From: Sympetrum striolatum
Taxonomy: Eukaryota > Arthropoda > Insecta > Odonata > Libellulidae
Assembly: GCA_947579665.1 (NCBI GenBank)
Contig: OX388350.1
Span: forward strand, 3,782,001-3,846,000
Reading direction: 5' to 3'
Length of the DNA stretch: 64,000 nucleotides
The notes beneath the pieces are model-generated. The model saw only the letters and a program-made list of their open reading frames with translations. It did not search any database and was not told where the DNA came from. The translations under genes and the position numbers were made by a program. Positions 50,195 through 62,409 of this stretch are shown here, in pieces (position 1 is the first letter of the stretch; the number at the start of each line of letters is the position of its first letter).

Positions 50195-51263
50195 ACGAGT
50201 AAAATGTTGCTTGCATACTGCAAGCAGATCGAAAACACTAATTTCATATCGGCATTATATCGGTCCTCAAAAAAAAAAAAAGGATTTAATTTTTTCTTAA
50301 TATTCGCTGAAATTTCATTGTCTGGCATCGAACCCGGGTCTTACTGGTAAACCTACTATGAAATAAAGTAGAAGATCACCATCCCTAACTATGTGTGAAA
50401 ATTCAAGCTGAAATATTGGCTACAACTGCCTCAAAAGACGTTCTAATTTTCACGAATGTAAATGGCTCTCGGGACTCGAACCAAGGACGGTCTTGGAAAT
50501 CTAAAAGATGTTTCTGAAAGTTACTTATGATCTCTATCTATATACCGAATTTCAAGTTTCTATATTATTAGCAAAGGCTTCAAAATAATTCCAAAAATCG
50601 GATCAACTTCTGATTGCAGAGACACCTGGTGTCGAACCCAGGACATGCTGTGAGCTGTGAATGCGCAGTTTGATTTATAAAGAGTTGCTCTTGTATCATG
50701 CACGGTTTGAAGTCGATATCTTTCCGGGAAGTATCTAAATTTTGTTTCCGTTATCTCCGTAAGAAATGCATTGAGAAGTGCAAATGGCCCTCTGGGATCG
50801 AACCAAGGACCATCAGCGAACATTTAAAATTTTAATTTGAAATATATTCATGATATCTAACCTCATGCCGAATTTCAAGTTTCCAGGCTATCGGCAAATG
50901 GTCCAAACAAAATCTTCAAAATCGCCACAATGCATTTTAAACGGCCGATATTTGCCCCAACCTAGCATCGAACCAAGGACAATATTCGAAGATGTCTTCT
51001 TGATTTTCGTTACATATCCACGGCATCTAGCGATCCCTCAAATTTGAACTCTCTACCTTTCCGGGAAGTGCCTCAAAAAAAATTTCGAAAATCTTCACCA
51101 TATATCCTTATGGAGAAAATCGGGACTTTGGGGCCCTCTGGAATCGAACCCATGACACTGAGGTCCAAAATCGCAATTTTTCTGCTGGTTATACGTTATG
51201 GCCAATATGTCGTAAAAATTTCAAGCCATTGGCGCTAGTGGTTTAGCCTGTGACTTTGTATCC
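50195..51263 (+). repeat. Complete modular unit, plus orientation
   Basis: Six motifs, the last near 51145. The tail carries private variants (GACTTTGTATCCT, AAGCCATTGGCGC) shared only with the next, oppositely oriented unit. Confidence 0.8.
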
Positions 51264-51290
51264 TATCTATATATAATAGATATATAGAGA

Positions 51291-52376
51291 GGATACAAAG
51301 TCACAGGCTAAACCACTCGCGTCAATGGCTTGAAATTTTTACGACATATTGGCCATAACGTATAACCTCCAGAAAAATTGCAATTTTGAACCTCAGTGTC
51401 ATGGGTTCGATTCCAGAGGGCCCCAAAGTCCCGATTTTTCCCGTTTAAATGCATTGCTTTAATTTTCGGGAATTTTTAAAAAATACTTCCCGGATAGGTG
51501 GAGAATTAAAACTCAAGGAGCCTATATATATGACCATGATCTATCGAAAACATAAATGAGTTTTACGGAAAATATCCTGGGTTCGATGCTAGGTCGGGGC
51601 AAAAATCGGCCGTTTAAAATGCGTTGTGGCGATTTTTAAGATTTTTTTTGGACCCCTTTCCGAATGCATGGAAACTTGAAATTTGGCGAGGGGTTAGAAA
51701 TCATAAATATATTTCATAATCAAATTTTACATATTCGCTGAGGGTTATTGGTTCGATCCCAGAGGGCCATTTGCACTCCACAATGCATTTCTTATGGGGA
51801 TAACGGAAACACATTTTAGGTACTTCCCGGTATGATATCGACTTCAAACTTTGTATGAAATTAGATCAAGTCCTAGCAAGTCATTTTGTGCATTTACAGC
51901 TTCCAATACGTCCAGGGTTCGACACCAGGCGTATCTACAATCAGTCACTGATCCGATTTTTAAGAATTATTTTGAACCCCTTCCCAATAATATTAAAACT
52001 TGAAATTCGGCATATATTTAGAACTTATAGATACATTTCGAAAACACATTTTATATTTCCTAGATCGTCCTTGGTTCGAATCCAGAGAGCTATTAACATT
52101 CGTGAAAAGTAGGTCTTCGTTTGAGGCAGTTGCAGCCAATATTTCTGCTTGAATTTTCACACGTATTTAGAGAAGATGATCTTCTGATGTGCTGCATAGA
52201 AATTTCACCAAAAAGACCCGGGTTCGATGCCAGACGATTAAATTGAAGCGAATTTTAAGAATATTTTCAATCCTTTTTTTCCTTTCCGGGACCGTCCCGA
52301 TATAATGCCGTTATGAAATTAGTGTTGTCGATCTGCTTGCAGTATGCAAGCTACATTTTACTCGTATCTATTATAT
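51291..52376 (-). repeat. Complete modular unit, mirror partner of the previous one
   Basis: The left end (AGGATACAAAGTCACAGGCT) is the exact reverse complement of the preceding tail over 28 bp, and similarity continues inward through TATAACC and CATATTGGCC. Confidence 0.8.
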
Positions 52377-52429
52377 ATAGATGCTTCTCCGGATTCATTC
52401 ATATATATAGATAGGTATATAGATAGATA

Positions 52430-53505
52430 GGATACAAATTCACAGCCTAAACCACAAGCGTGATTGATTTCAAATTTTTAATGCGTATTGGCCATAACAA
52501 TTAACCGCCAGAAAAATTGTGATTTTGATCCTCAGTGTCATGGGTTCGATTCCAGAGGGCCCCAAAGTCCCGATTTTTCCCGTTTAAATGCATTACTTAG
52601 ATTTTCGGGAATTTTTAAAAAATACTTCCCGGATAGGTAGAGAATCGAAACTCTAGGAGCCTTTATATATGGACATGATCTATCGAAAACATAAATGAGT
52701 TTTACAGGAAATAACCTGGGTTCGATGCTAGGTGAAGGCAAAAATCGGCCGTTTAAAATGCATTGTGGCGATTTTTAAGATTTTTTTTGGACCCTTTCCC
52801 GATGTCATGGAAACTTGAAATTCGGCATGAGGTTGGAAATCATACATATATTTCATAATCAAATTTTACATATTCACTGATGGTCCTTGGTTCGATCCCA
52901 GAGAGCCATTTACATTCCTCTATGCATTTCTTATGGAGATAACAGAATTGGGTTTTAGCTACTTCCCGGCATGATATCGACTTTAAACTTTGTATGAAAT
53001 AAGATTAAGTCTTAATAAATCATAATAAGCATTCACAATTACCAAAATTTCCTGAGTTCGACACCAGGTGTCTCTACAATCAGTAAATTATCCGATTTTT
53101 AAGAATTAATTTGAACCCCTTCCCAATAATATTAAAACATGAAATTAGTCATATAGATAGAGAACATAGATACATTTCAAAATTATGTTTTAGATTGCCT
53201 AAATAGTCCTTGGTTCGAATCCAGAGAGCAATCTACCTCCGTGAAAAGTAGGACGTTGTTTCATGCAGTTGCAGTCAATAATTCTGCTTGAATTTTCACA
53301 CATAGTTAAAGATAGTGATCTTCTATTGTGCTGCATAGTAGTTTCACCAGTAAGACCCGGGTTCGATGCCAGACGATGAAATTTCAGCGAATTTTAAGAA
53401 AAATTTCAATCTTTTTTTTTTTTTGAGGACAGTCCCGATATGATGCCGATATGAAATAAGTATTGCCGATCTGCTTGCAGTATGCAAGCTACATTTTACT
53501 CGTAT
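52430..53505 (-). repeat. Complete modular unit, minus orientation
   Basis: First of five consecutive minus-oriented tail-to-head units. It is separated from its neighbours by caps and TA repeats. Confidence 0.8.
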
Positions 53506-53579
53506 ATATATATGAATATCTATTATATATAGATGCTTCTCCGGATTCATTCATGTATCCATATATATATATATATAGA

Positions 53580-54658
53580 GAGGATACAAACTCACAGCCT
53601 AAACCACAAGAGTGATTGAGCTGAAATTTTTACGGAGTATTGGCCATAACGTGTAACCACCAGAAAAATTGCGATTTTGATCCTCAGTGTCATGGGTTCG
53701 ATGCCAGGGGGCTCCAAAGTCCCGATTTTTCCCGTTTAAATGCATTGCTTTGATTTTCGGGAATTTAAAAAAAATACTTCCCGGATAGGTAGAGAATCAA
53801 AACTCAAGGAGCCTTTATATATGGTCATGATCTATCGAAAACATAAATGAGTTTTACGGAAAATAACCTGGGTTCGATGCTAGGTCGATGCAAATATCTG
53901 CCGTTTAAAAAGCATTGTGGCGATTTTTAAGATTTTTTTTGGACCCTTTCCCGATGGCATGGAAACTTGAAATTCGGTATGAGGTTAGATATCATAAATA
54001 TATTTCATAATCGATTTTTATGCTTTCCCTGATGTTCCTTGGTTCGATCCCAGAGGGCCATTTACATTCCTCAATGCATTTCTTATGGAGATAACGGAAA
54101 CAAGTTTAAGGTACTTCCCGGCATGCTCTCGACTTAAAACTTTGCATGATAGAAGATCCAGTCTTAACAAATCTAACTATGCATTCATAGCTATCAATGT
54201 GTCCTGGGTTCGACACCAGGTGTCTCTGCAATCAGAAGTTGATCCGATTTTTAGGAATTATTTTGAAACCTTTCCCAATAATGTAGAAACTTGAAATTTG
54301 GCATATAGATTGAGATCAATAATAACTTTCAGAAAAATTTTTTAACTTTCCAAGATCGTCCTTGGTTCGAGTCCCGAGAGCCATTTACATTCGTGAACAT
54401 TAGAGCGTCTTTTGAGGCAGTTGTAGCCAATATTTCTGCTTGAATTTTCACACATAGTTAGAGATGGTGATCTTCTATTGTGTTTCATAGTAGGTTTTCA
54501 GTAAGACCCGGGTTCGATTCCAGACGATAAAATTTCAGCGAATTTTAAGAAAAAATTAAATCCTTTTTTTTTTCTTAAGAGGACCATCCCGATATGATGC
54601 CGATACGAAATTAGAATTGCCGATCTGCTTGCAGTATGCAAGCAACATTTTACTCGTA
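53580..54658 (-). repeat. Modular unit, near-copy of 43340-44415 in reverse
   Basis: Shares private changes with that copy: TTACGGAGTATTGG, GAGTGATTGAGCTGAA, a GAGCCCCC-type last module and the same TATATA/GAGAGG cap context. Confidence 0.82.
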
Positions 54659-54717
54659 TCTATTATATATAGATGCTTCTCCGGATTCATTCATATATAT
54701 ACCTATATAGATAGATA

Positions 54718-55793
54718 GGATACAAATTCACAGCCTAAACTACAAGCGTCATTGATCTGAAATTTTTAAGACATATTGGCCATAACGTGAAACCCCCAGG
54801 AAAAAAGCGACTTTGATCCTCAGTGTCATGGGTTCGATTCCAGAGGGCACCAAAGTCCCGATTTTTCCCGTTTAAATGCATTGCTTTGATTTTCGGGAAT
54901 TTTTAAAAAATACTTTCCGGATAGGTAGAGAATCGAAACTCAAGGAGCCTATTAATATGGTCATGATCTATCGAAAACATAAATGAGTTTTACGGAAAAT
55001 ATCCTGGGTTCGATGCTAGGTCGGGGCAAAAATCGGCCGTTTAAAATGCATTGTGGCGATTTTTAAGATTTTTTTTGGACCCCTTCCCGATGGCATGGAA
55101 ACTTGAAATTTGGCATGGGGTTAGATCTCATAAATATATTTCATAATAAATTTTTTTTTATTCGCTTATGGTCCTTGGTTCGATCCCAGAGGGCCATTTG
55201 CACTCCAGAATGCATTTCTTATGGGGATAACGGAAACAAATTTTAGGTACTTCCCGGCATGCTATCGACTTAAAACTTAGCATGATAGAAGAACCAGACT
55301 TAACAAATCAAACTATGCTTTCATAGCTATCAATGTGTCCTGGGTTCGACACCAGGTGTCTCTGCAATCAGAAGTTGATCCGATTTTTAGGAATTATTTT
55401 TAAACCTTTCCTAATAATATAGAAACTTGAAATTTGTCATATAGATTGAGATCAATAATAACTTTCAGAAACATTTTTTAAATTTCCAAGATCGTCCTTG
55501 GTTCGAGTCCCGAGAGCCATTTACATTCGTGAACATTAGAGCGTCTTTTGAGGCAGTTGTAACCAATATTTCTGCTTGAATTTTCACACATAGTTAGAGA
55601 TGGTGATCTTCTACTGTGTTTCATAGTAGGTTTTCCAGTAAGACCCGGGTTCGATTCCAGACGATGAAATTTCAGCGAATTTTAAGAAAAAATTAAATAC
55701 TTTTTTTTTCTTATGAGGACCGTCCCGATGTGATGCCGATATGAAATTAGTATTGCCGATCTGCTTGCAGTATGCAAGCTACATTTTACTCGT
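54718..55793 (-). repeat. Complete modular unit, minus orientation
   Basis: The middle (55310-55580) is almost identical to 54190-54450 of the neighbouring unit, so the two share a recent origin. Confidence 0.8.
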
Positions 55794-55842
55794 CAATTAT
55801 ATATAGATGCTTCTCCGGATTCATTCATATATATACCCAGAT

Positions 55843-56930
55843 AGGATACAAATTCACAGGCCAAACCAAGAGCGTCATTGACTTGAAATTTTTACGACGT
55901 ATTGGCCATAACGTGTAACCACCAGAAAAAATGTGATTTTGAACCTGAGTGTCATGGGTTCGATTCCTGAAGGCCCCAAATTCGCGATTTTCCCCATAAG
56001 ATTACATGGCGGGGATTTTCGAAAATTAATTTGAGGCACTTCCCGGAAAAGGAGAGAGTTGAAACTCGAGGGATCGCTAGATGCCGCGCATATCAAAAGG
56101 AAACCATAAAGACATCTACGAATATTATCCTTGGTTCGATGCTAGGTCGGGGCAAAAATCGGCCGTTTAAAATGCATTGCGGCGATTTTTAAGAATTTTT
56201 TTGAACCCTTTTCCGATGGCATAGAAACTTGAAATTCGGTATGAGGTTAGATACCATAAAAATATATCATAATCGAATTTTACATATTCGCTGATGGTCC
56301 TTGGTTCGATCCCAGAGGGACATTTAAATTCCTCAATGCATTTCTTACGGAGATAACGGAAACAAATTTTAGGTACTTCCCGGCGTGATATCGACTTCAA
56401 ACTTTGCATATAGAAAGATCAAGTCCATACAAATCAAACAGTACATTCACAGCTATCAATGTGTCCTGGTTTCGACACCAGGTGTCTCTGCAATTAGAAG
56501 TTGATCCGATTTTTAGGAATTATTTTGAAACCTTTGCCAATAATATAGAAACTTCAAATTCGGCATATAGATAGAAATCATAAATAACTTACAGAAACAT
56601 GTTTTAGATTTCCAAGATCGTCCTTGGTTCGAATCCAGAGAGCCATTTACATTCGAGAAAGGTAGAACGTCGTTTGAGGCAGTTGTAGCCAATATTTCTG
56701 CTTGAATTTTCACACATAGTTAGAGATAGTGATCTTCTATTGCGCCGCTTAGTAAGTTCACCAGGAAGACCCTGGTTCGATGCCAGACGCTAAAATTGCA
56801 GCGAAATTTAAGAATATTTTCAATCCTTTTTTTTTTCTTTGGAGGACCGTCCCGAAATGATGCCGATATAAAAATAATATTGCCGATCTGCTTGCAGTAT
56901 GCAAGCTACATTTTACTCGTATATATATAT
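55843..56930 (-). repeat. Complete modular unit with type-b last module
   Basis: The module next to the tail is the type-b variant (CATGGCGGGGATTTTCGAAA), unlike the four units to its left (type a). Its outer end abuts the TA repeat into which the RTE LINE inserted. Confidence 0.8.
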
Positions 56931-56934
56931 ATAT

Positions 56935-59900
56935 ATCATCATCATCATCATCAGCCATTTTCAATCCGACGTCGGATGTAGGCCTCCCCAAGTACTTTCC
57001 AATTTTCTCTGTCCTGAGCTTCTCGTTGCCACGTTACACCTAAGTACTTGATGATGTCTCTGTTCCACCTGTCCATAGGTCGTCTTCTTGGTCTCTTCAC
57101 ATCTCTTGGTATCCAGTTGAGAACGGCAGATGTCCAACGGCTGTCGTTTCTTCTTGCAATATGGCCGGCCCACCTCCATTTCAGTGATCTTACCTTATCT
57201 ATTATGTCTGTAACTCCAGTCATTATTCTCACCCAAGTGTTTCGTTTCCTGTCTCTTCTTGTGATTCCCAGCATACAGCGTTCCATGCTCCTTTGCGTTG
57301 TCTTAAGTCTCTGGGTTATTGCAGCATTTAACACCCAAGTTTCACTTCCATAGGTCAAGACAGGTAAAATGCATTGGTTGAAGACCTTCCTCTTCAAAAC
57401 CATTGGCATTCTTGACTTCAGAATGCGTGAGTTCCTTCCAAATGCGCGCCAGCCAAGTTTCATTCTTCTGTTTACTTCATTAATCCTGTTTTTCTCTCCT
57501 GTTGTTACAAGTTGTCCCAGGTATGCGTATTCCAAGCAAACATCCAGAGGTTTTCCTTGAAGTTTGACTGGCTCTTGCACTGTAAAAGAATTCTACATTA
57601 CCTTTGTTTTTGTTAGGTTTATCCTGAGTCCTATCTTCTGTCCTGCTGTGTTTAGCTCTTCAAGTCTTGAAGTTAGATCTTCTGCGTTAGCTGCAAAGAG
57701 AACTATATCATCTGCAAAACGGAGGTGACTGATGTACTCCCCATTTACTCTTAACCCCTTCTCTTCCCAATCAAGGGTTTTAAAAACTTCTTCTAAAATG
57801 GCTGTGAACAAGATGGGAGATAGACCGTCACCTTGTCGAACTCCCTTCTCAATCTTGAATTCATCGGTCTCTTCATGAAGCATTACAGAAGCTGTGGCAT
57901 TCTCGTAGACACTGCGCAAGAGGCGGATGTACTCAGAATCTATCCCTTGATTCTTCAGAGCTTTCAGAGTGGAGGAGGTACTTACCGAGTCGAAGGCCTG
58001 TTCATAATCTACAAAGCAAAGGACGAGTGGCATCTCGTATTCATTCGTTCTGTTTATAATTTCCTGCAATGTGTGGATGTGGTCCATAGTGCTGAAGCCT
58101 TTCCGGAATCCCGCTTGTTCTCTAGGCTGGGCTGAAGACAGGGTCATCTTAAGACGTTCCGCTATTATCCTCATGAATGTTTTGTAGACAACTGGAAGGA
58201 GGCTAATGGGGCGATAGTTCTTCAAATCTTCTTTGCTTCCTTTCTTGTGCAGAAGGGCAATCCTTGCGTGGTTCCATTCCTTGGGAATCATTCCTTGTTT
58301 TAGACAATTACTGAATAATTGTGCTAAAATATTAGCAATCTCTGTTCCACCAGCTTTCAGATATTCCGCCAACACCCCATCTGCTCCTCCTGCTTTCCCA
58401 TTCTTCATCTGCTTAATCGCCGCCATTACTTCTTCTGGGAGGATTGAGAGGAGATTTTGTGAGATTTGGCTTTCATCTTGGTTCTCCTCTTCGGCGTTTC
58501 CTATCTTCTTGTATAGGTTGCCAAAGTATTCTGCTACAATCCTCAATATTGCTGGTCTGTTATATGTTGTGGTGCCATCTCCTTTCTGTAAGGCTAAAAT
58601 CTGTTTCTTACCAATTGCTAGGCGTCTTCTAGCCCTCTTTATGCTTTTGTTATTTTCTATGGCCTCTTGCACAATCTTTTCATTAAAATTCCTCACGTCT
58701 TCCTTGATTGCTACTCTGATGGCTTTGCAAAGCTCGGCATATTCGATATTATCTCTTGGAGTGTTTAAATTCTTCAGCTCCTTCCGTCGTTTCATCATTT
58801 TCCGGGTTCTATCACTAAATTTCTTATCCTTAGGTTTTCTTGGCATGCTTGCTACTTCCTCTGCCGCTTTCTTTACAATTTCCATAACTTTGGTTTCGAG
58901 TTCTTCCTCCTGAAGTGCTGAGAATCTATTTCTAAGTTCCAGCTGAAACTTTTTCTCGTTATCTGATAGTTTATCAATATTTATCTCCTCCTTCTTGCAA
59001 GAAACCAACTTCTTTCGTTCCATTCGGGGGTTAATATTGATTCTGCATCTAACAATTCTGTGGTCACTTCCAGTGTTGAAATTATTCAATACTTCACAGT
59101 TAGTTACAGTGTAGAGTCTGTTTACCAATATGTAGTCTATTTTATTTTTTGTTCCATTGGGACCTCTCCACGTCCATTTCCTTGTAGGATTTTTCTTAAA
59201 GTCTGTATTTGTTATATACATATTGGTGCATTCTGCAAACTCTACTAAGCGGTGACCTCGCTCATTTCTCTGGCCCAGTCCATATTGCCCTGCGACAGTG
59301 TCATCAGTTTCCCGCTGCCCTACACGAGCATTAAAATCTCCCATAATGACTTTATAGTAGTGGGCCTCCTTGTCATGTTCAGTGCCGAGAGTTTGGTAGA
59401 AGTTTTCAATTTCCTCTTCGCTGCTTGCCGCTGTTGGTGCGTAGACTTGGATGACCTGTACTGAGTAACGCTCATTGATCTTTAGTATGAGTTTACAAAT
59501 TCTATCTGATACACCTTCGATTTTCACCACATTATCCTTCCATCTCTTGTTGATCAAAAATCCAACGCCTCCATTTCTTCCATCCTTGGTACCCCTGTAA
59601 AAGAATAAGTGTCCTTCCTTCAGTGTAAGTAGCTCCTCTGATTTTCTTCTGACTTCGCTGAGACCGATGATATCCCATTTTATCTTCTCTGCTTCATTGA
59701 GTAGTTCCAGCAGTCGTTCTTCACTCTTCAAGCTGCGGCAGTTGTAGGTTGTGAATTGCAGGGTAGTAATTCTTTTCTTCATGATGGACCTCTTCAATGC
59801 CACCACCTCCCGGACATCCGAATGGGTGGTGCTTTTACGTCCGGATAAATTTCCATTAAAGAAGCTCATCATGAAAATTGTACTTGTATTTGGGGGGGTT

Positions 59901-60081
59901 AGGACAATAATTCACCAGGCTGCCCTACTGCCGGTTGGTGAATGCCCCTTTCATTATTTGGCCGGAGATATTGTTGAAGCCTTCTTAGCATGGTTGAACC
60001 TGGGCTATGCATCGCCTCCAACCTCCGTTAACACCCCTCCGCCCCGATGAGGCAATGAACTGTGGCGGTGATGAGGAGGGG
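56935..60081 (-). mobile_element. RTE-type non-LTR retrotransposon, ~3.15 kb, nearly full length
   Basis: The minus-strand element has a ~210-bp leader (59873-60081), one long frame and a very short 3' UTR ending in a GAT/ATG microsatellite (56935-56953), all typical of RTE-clade LINEs. It sits between TA repeats, consistent with insertion into the (TA)n at the edge of a modular unit. It is more GC-rich than its surroundings. Confidence 0.88.
56951..59872 (-). pseudogene. RTE polyprotein (endonuclease + reverse transcriptase) with one in-frame stop
   Basis: From ATG at 59872. The apurinic-type endonuclease covers residues ~35-270, with TYNCRSLKS, IGLSEVRRKSEE, VIMGDFNARVG and GSDHRIV, which carry the Asn, Glu, Asp and His positions of that fold. 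A linker of ~200 residues precedes the reverse transcriptase: NYRPISLLPVVYK, EQAGFRKGFSTMDHI, CFVDYEQAFDSV, GVRQGDGLSPILF and LRFADDIVLF, with all three Asp residues. A TAG codon at 57593-57595 interrupts the frame. Beyond it the same frame continues (NSFTVQEPVKLQGK) for 214 codons through SMERCMLGITRRDR and WRWAGHIARR to the stop at 56951. Without that codon it would be ~973 residues. No frameshift seen. Confidence 0.9.

Positions 60082-60131
<50 letters not shown>
60082..60131. repeat. (TA)n microsatellite
   Basis: About 50 bp of TA repeats with one TG variant, flanking the LINE leader. Confidence 0.9.
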
Positions 60132-60133
<2 letters not shown>

Positions 60134-60135
60134 GT

Positions 60136-60788
60136 CATTCCACGCCTATTCGACAAGGAAATCGGCAAAATTGACCCTTGAGGTAACCGATTTTGACCAA
60201 ATTTGGCAGATCGCTTTGATTTGATAACAAACTGAAAACCCCCTAGCCGTTTTGTAATTAACGCATTTGTTTATGAAATATTGCAATGTTTAAAAATTGA
60301 AATTTTACAAAAGTGCCTTCGTATTCGAAGCCATATCTCCGGTAATATAGAAGCTAAACATACACAACTTAGCTTAATTTAAAGGTCTTGTGTTAGAAAA
60401 GATAATCATAGGAAGGTTTTATAAAATTTAAACAATTTAATATAGTTTATAGCAATTTAAAATTTTCAAATCGATTTTTGACGGTGTATGTCTCCTAAAA
60501 GGTGGTGCTGCTTATCCTAATTAATCATCGAATATATTTTATAATCTTTAAATCATTTTTGTCTTCATCGAAGAAAGACTTCATTCAAAGGATATGAGAT
60601 TAGATCTTTAGGTGACATTGTAACCTTAATTATAATTTTATTTACTTTGTTCATAGGTTTGGAAAAAAGTATAGCCTGGAAACAGCTATCTACCAAAAAT
60701 TATGAGGCAAGTATTACGATCAAGACTGTATCAAGAGTAATTATCAATTGGGATTTCCCCGTTGAGAATCAACGGGCACTTCTGCTAG
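60136..60788 (+). mobile_element. Helitron-like 3' portion
   Basis: Ends with hairpin CCCGTTGAGAATCAACGGG (60758-60776), 8 nt, then CTAG (60785-60788). A hairpin shortly before CTRR is the Helitron 3' signature. The last ~290 bp are homologous to 62090-62400. I cannot place its 5' end. GGGTCATTCCACGCC at 60132 may be another repeat. Confidence 0.6.
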
Positions 60789-61496
60789 TCTATATTATAT
60801 AACAGAGTGTGTGGGTGTATGTTCGCTAAAAACTCGAGAACCGAGAGTCGCAAAACTTTGCAATTTTCCACATTATTAAAGGTCGACCCCGCGCAGAGTA
60901 TAGGCTACTTTTTATTTCCCCTAGGTCAACGGTTCGAACCCAGACGGGTGAAAGAGTTTCCATAAGAAATACACGTAAAGTTCATTTCTTTTGCAAAACT
61001 AAATCAGAAAGAACAGTTGTAGGAAGTCGAAAATAGCATCAAAAGAAGGAAAATAGATTATAAATAAATGTTCTTATTTTGGTCAAGAAATATCATTTGC
61101 GATTCGATATTGCGAGAATTTTGATAAAATATACGAAACTTTTATGTAGATTACCATGTAGTAAACTACAAAAACAATTTATAAGCTTTAAAATTCTAAC
61201 TACAACGAATTGCCCTCTAGCTGATGCGTTATCGTTTCGGACTTATAGGGAAAAAGTTCGGCGTTCAAATCCCGATTAGAGCAACTTTTTTTCAACAAAT
61301 AAATGATTGCTGGCTACATGTACAAGGAGTTTTAAGCAGGTCTATTGAAAAGCAAACTTCCTTAACATTCCTAAACATTTTTCGGTTGTCAGTTAATTTT
61401 GAGGCGAACCAGGCGTATTGTAGCATATCAGTCAAAATGGGAGATGATGTTGGGTGTGAACTATGGATTGAATTTCGATGCAATCTTCCCGGGAAG

Positions 61497-61588
61497 TAAT
61501 TTCAAGTAAATGACGCCTGTTCTATAGCCTGTGAATTGGTATCCTATCTATCTATATGAATGAATCCGGAGAAGGAATTATATATAAT
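61497..61588 (+). repeat. Modular-unit tail and cap inside the Helitron-like element
   Basis: TAGCCTGTGAATTGGTATCC, TATC repeats and the cap, without any complete module. Confidence 0.6.
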
Positions 61589-61595
61589 GGATACC

Positions 61596-61935
61596 CATTT
61601 TCTTTTGTTTCGCATGCATCGCTGTCGCATTTTTAATCCAAGTAGGGGTTACTTTAAGAAAGTCTTGGTTATTTTCATACATATATACACACATTCACAC
61701 GGTCTCATTCACTAATAGACTGTCACTTTGAAGCATTTGTTTAGTACGGTTTTCTTTTGGGTCAGGTGGTCTCACTTGGTACTTTGCACCACAGAGTGAA
61801 CCCACTTCTTTTGTTACGCATGCTTCGCTGCCGGAATTTTAAACTAAGGCATGGTTATTATATGAAAATAATGGTAATTTACATCCATACATACACACAT
61901 TCACATGATTTCATTTACTTATAGCGGACAGTTTG
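61596..61935. repeat. Two-copy direct repeat, ~203 bp period
   Basis: CTTTTGTTTCGCATGCATCGCTG and later ACACACATTCACA words recur from 61799 in the same order, with CTTTTGTTACGCATGC. Confidence 0.6.
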
Positions 61936-62409
61936 AAGTAGTTGGTAATTAGTATTTGGTTTATCGTTTGGAGCTTTTGTATTAGTATTTGTATTTAACA
62001 GTACTTCCTTCTCCTGTTGAGATTCAACGGGTATATAATATATTTCTTTCTATTTCGAGTGATATATAATTTATTTCTGCAATTTATGTTAAATGTTTGA
62101 TTTATGTGTCCCCCTGTACCTGTATGAAAACGTTACTTTAAATGTGGTACTGCTTATCCCAATGTGATCTTAGAGTATACTTATATATTCTCAGTTGAAG
62201 AAATTTTTCATTCAAAGTATGAGATTGAATATTGAGTTGGAGCGGCTTTGTAAACTTAATTGTAACTTACATTTCTTGATATATTGGTTTGGAAAGTCTG
62301 GTATTCGCTATTCACCAACAATTATGAAGCATTTGTTACGATCAAGGTTATTACACTGGTATTTATGAAATTAAATATCCCCGTTGAGAATCAACGGGGG
62401 CCTCCCTAA

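Larger units (their letters stand above)
60789..62409 (+). mobile_element. Helitron-like element, 5' end to hairpin
   Basis: Begins TCTATATTATATAACAGAGT immediately after the CTAG of the previous copy. Homologous to 40661-41165 for about 400 bp. The 3' hairpin CCCCGTTGAGAATCAACGGGG (nine pairs, 62379-62399) is followed by CTAA at 62406; the next base is G, not the usual T. Non-coding. Interrupted by a modular-unit end (61497-61588). Confidence 0.6.

Noticed and set aside
58233..58913. 226-codon ORF on the plus strand
   Set aside because: It is antisense to the RTE reverse transcriptase frame, which has clear catalytic motifs.
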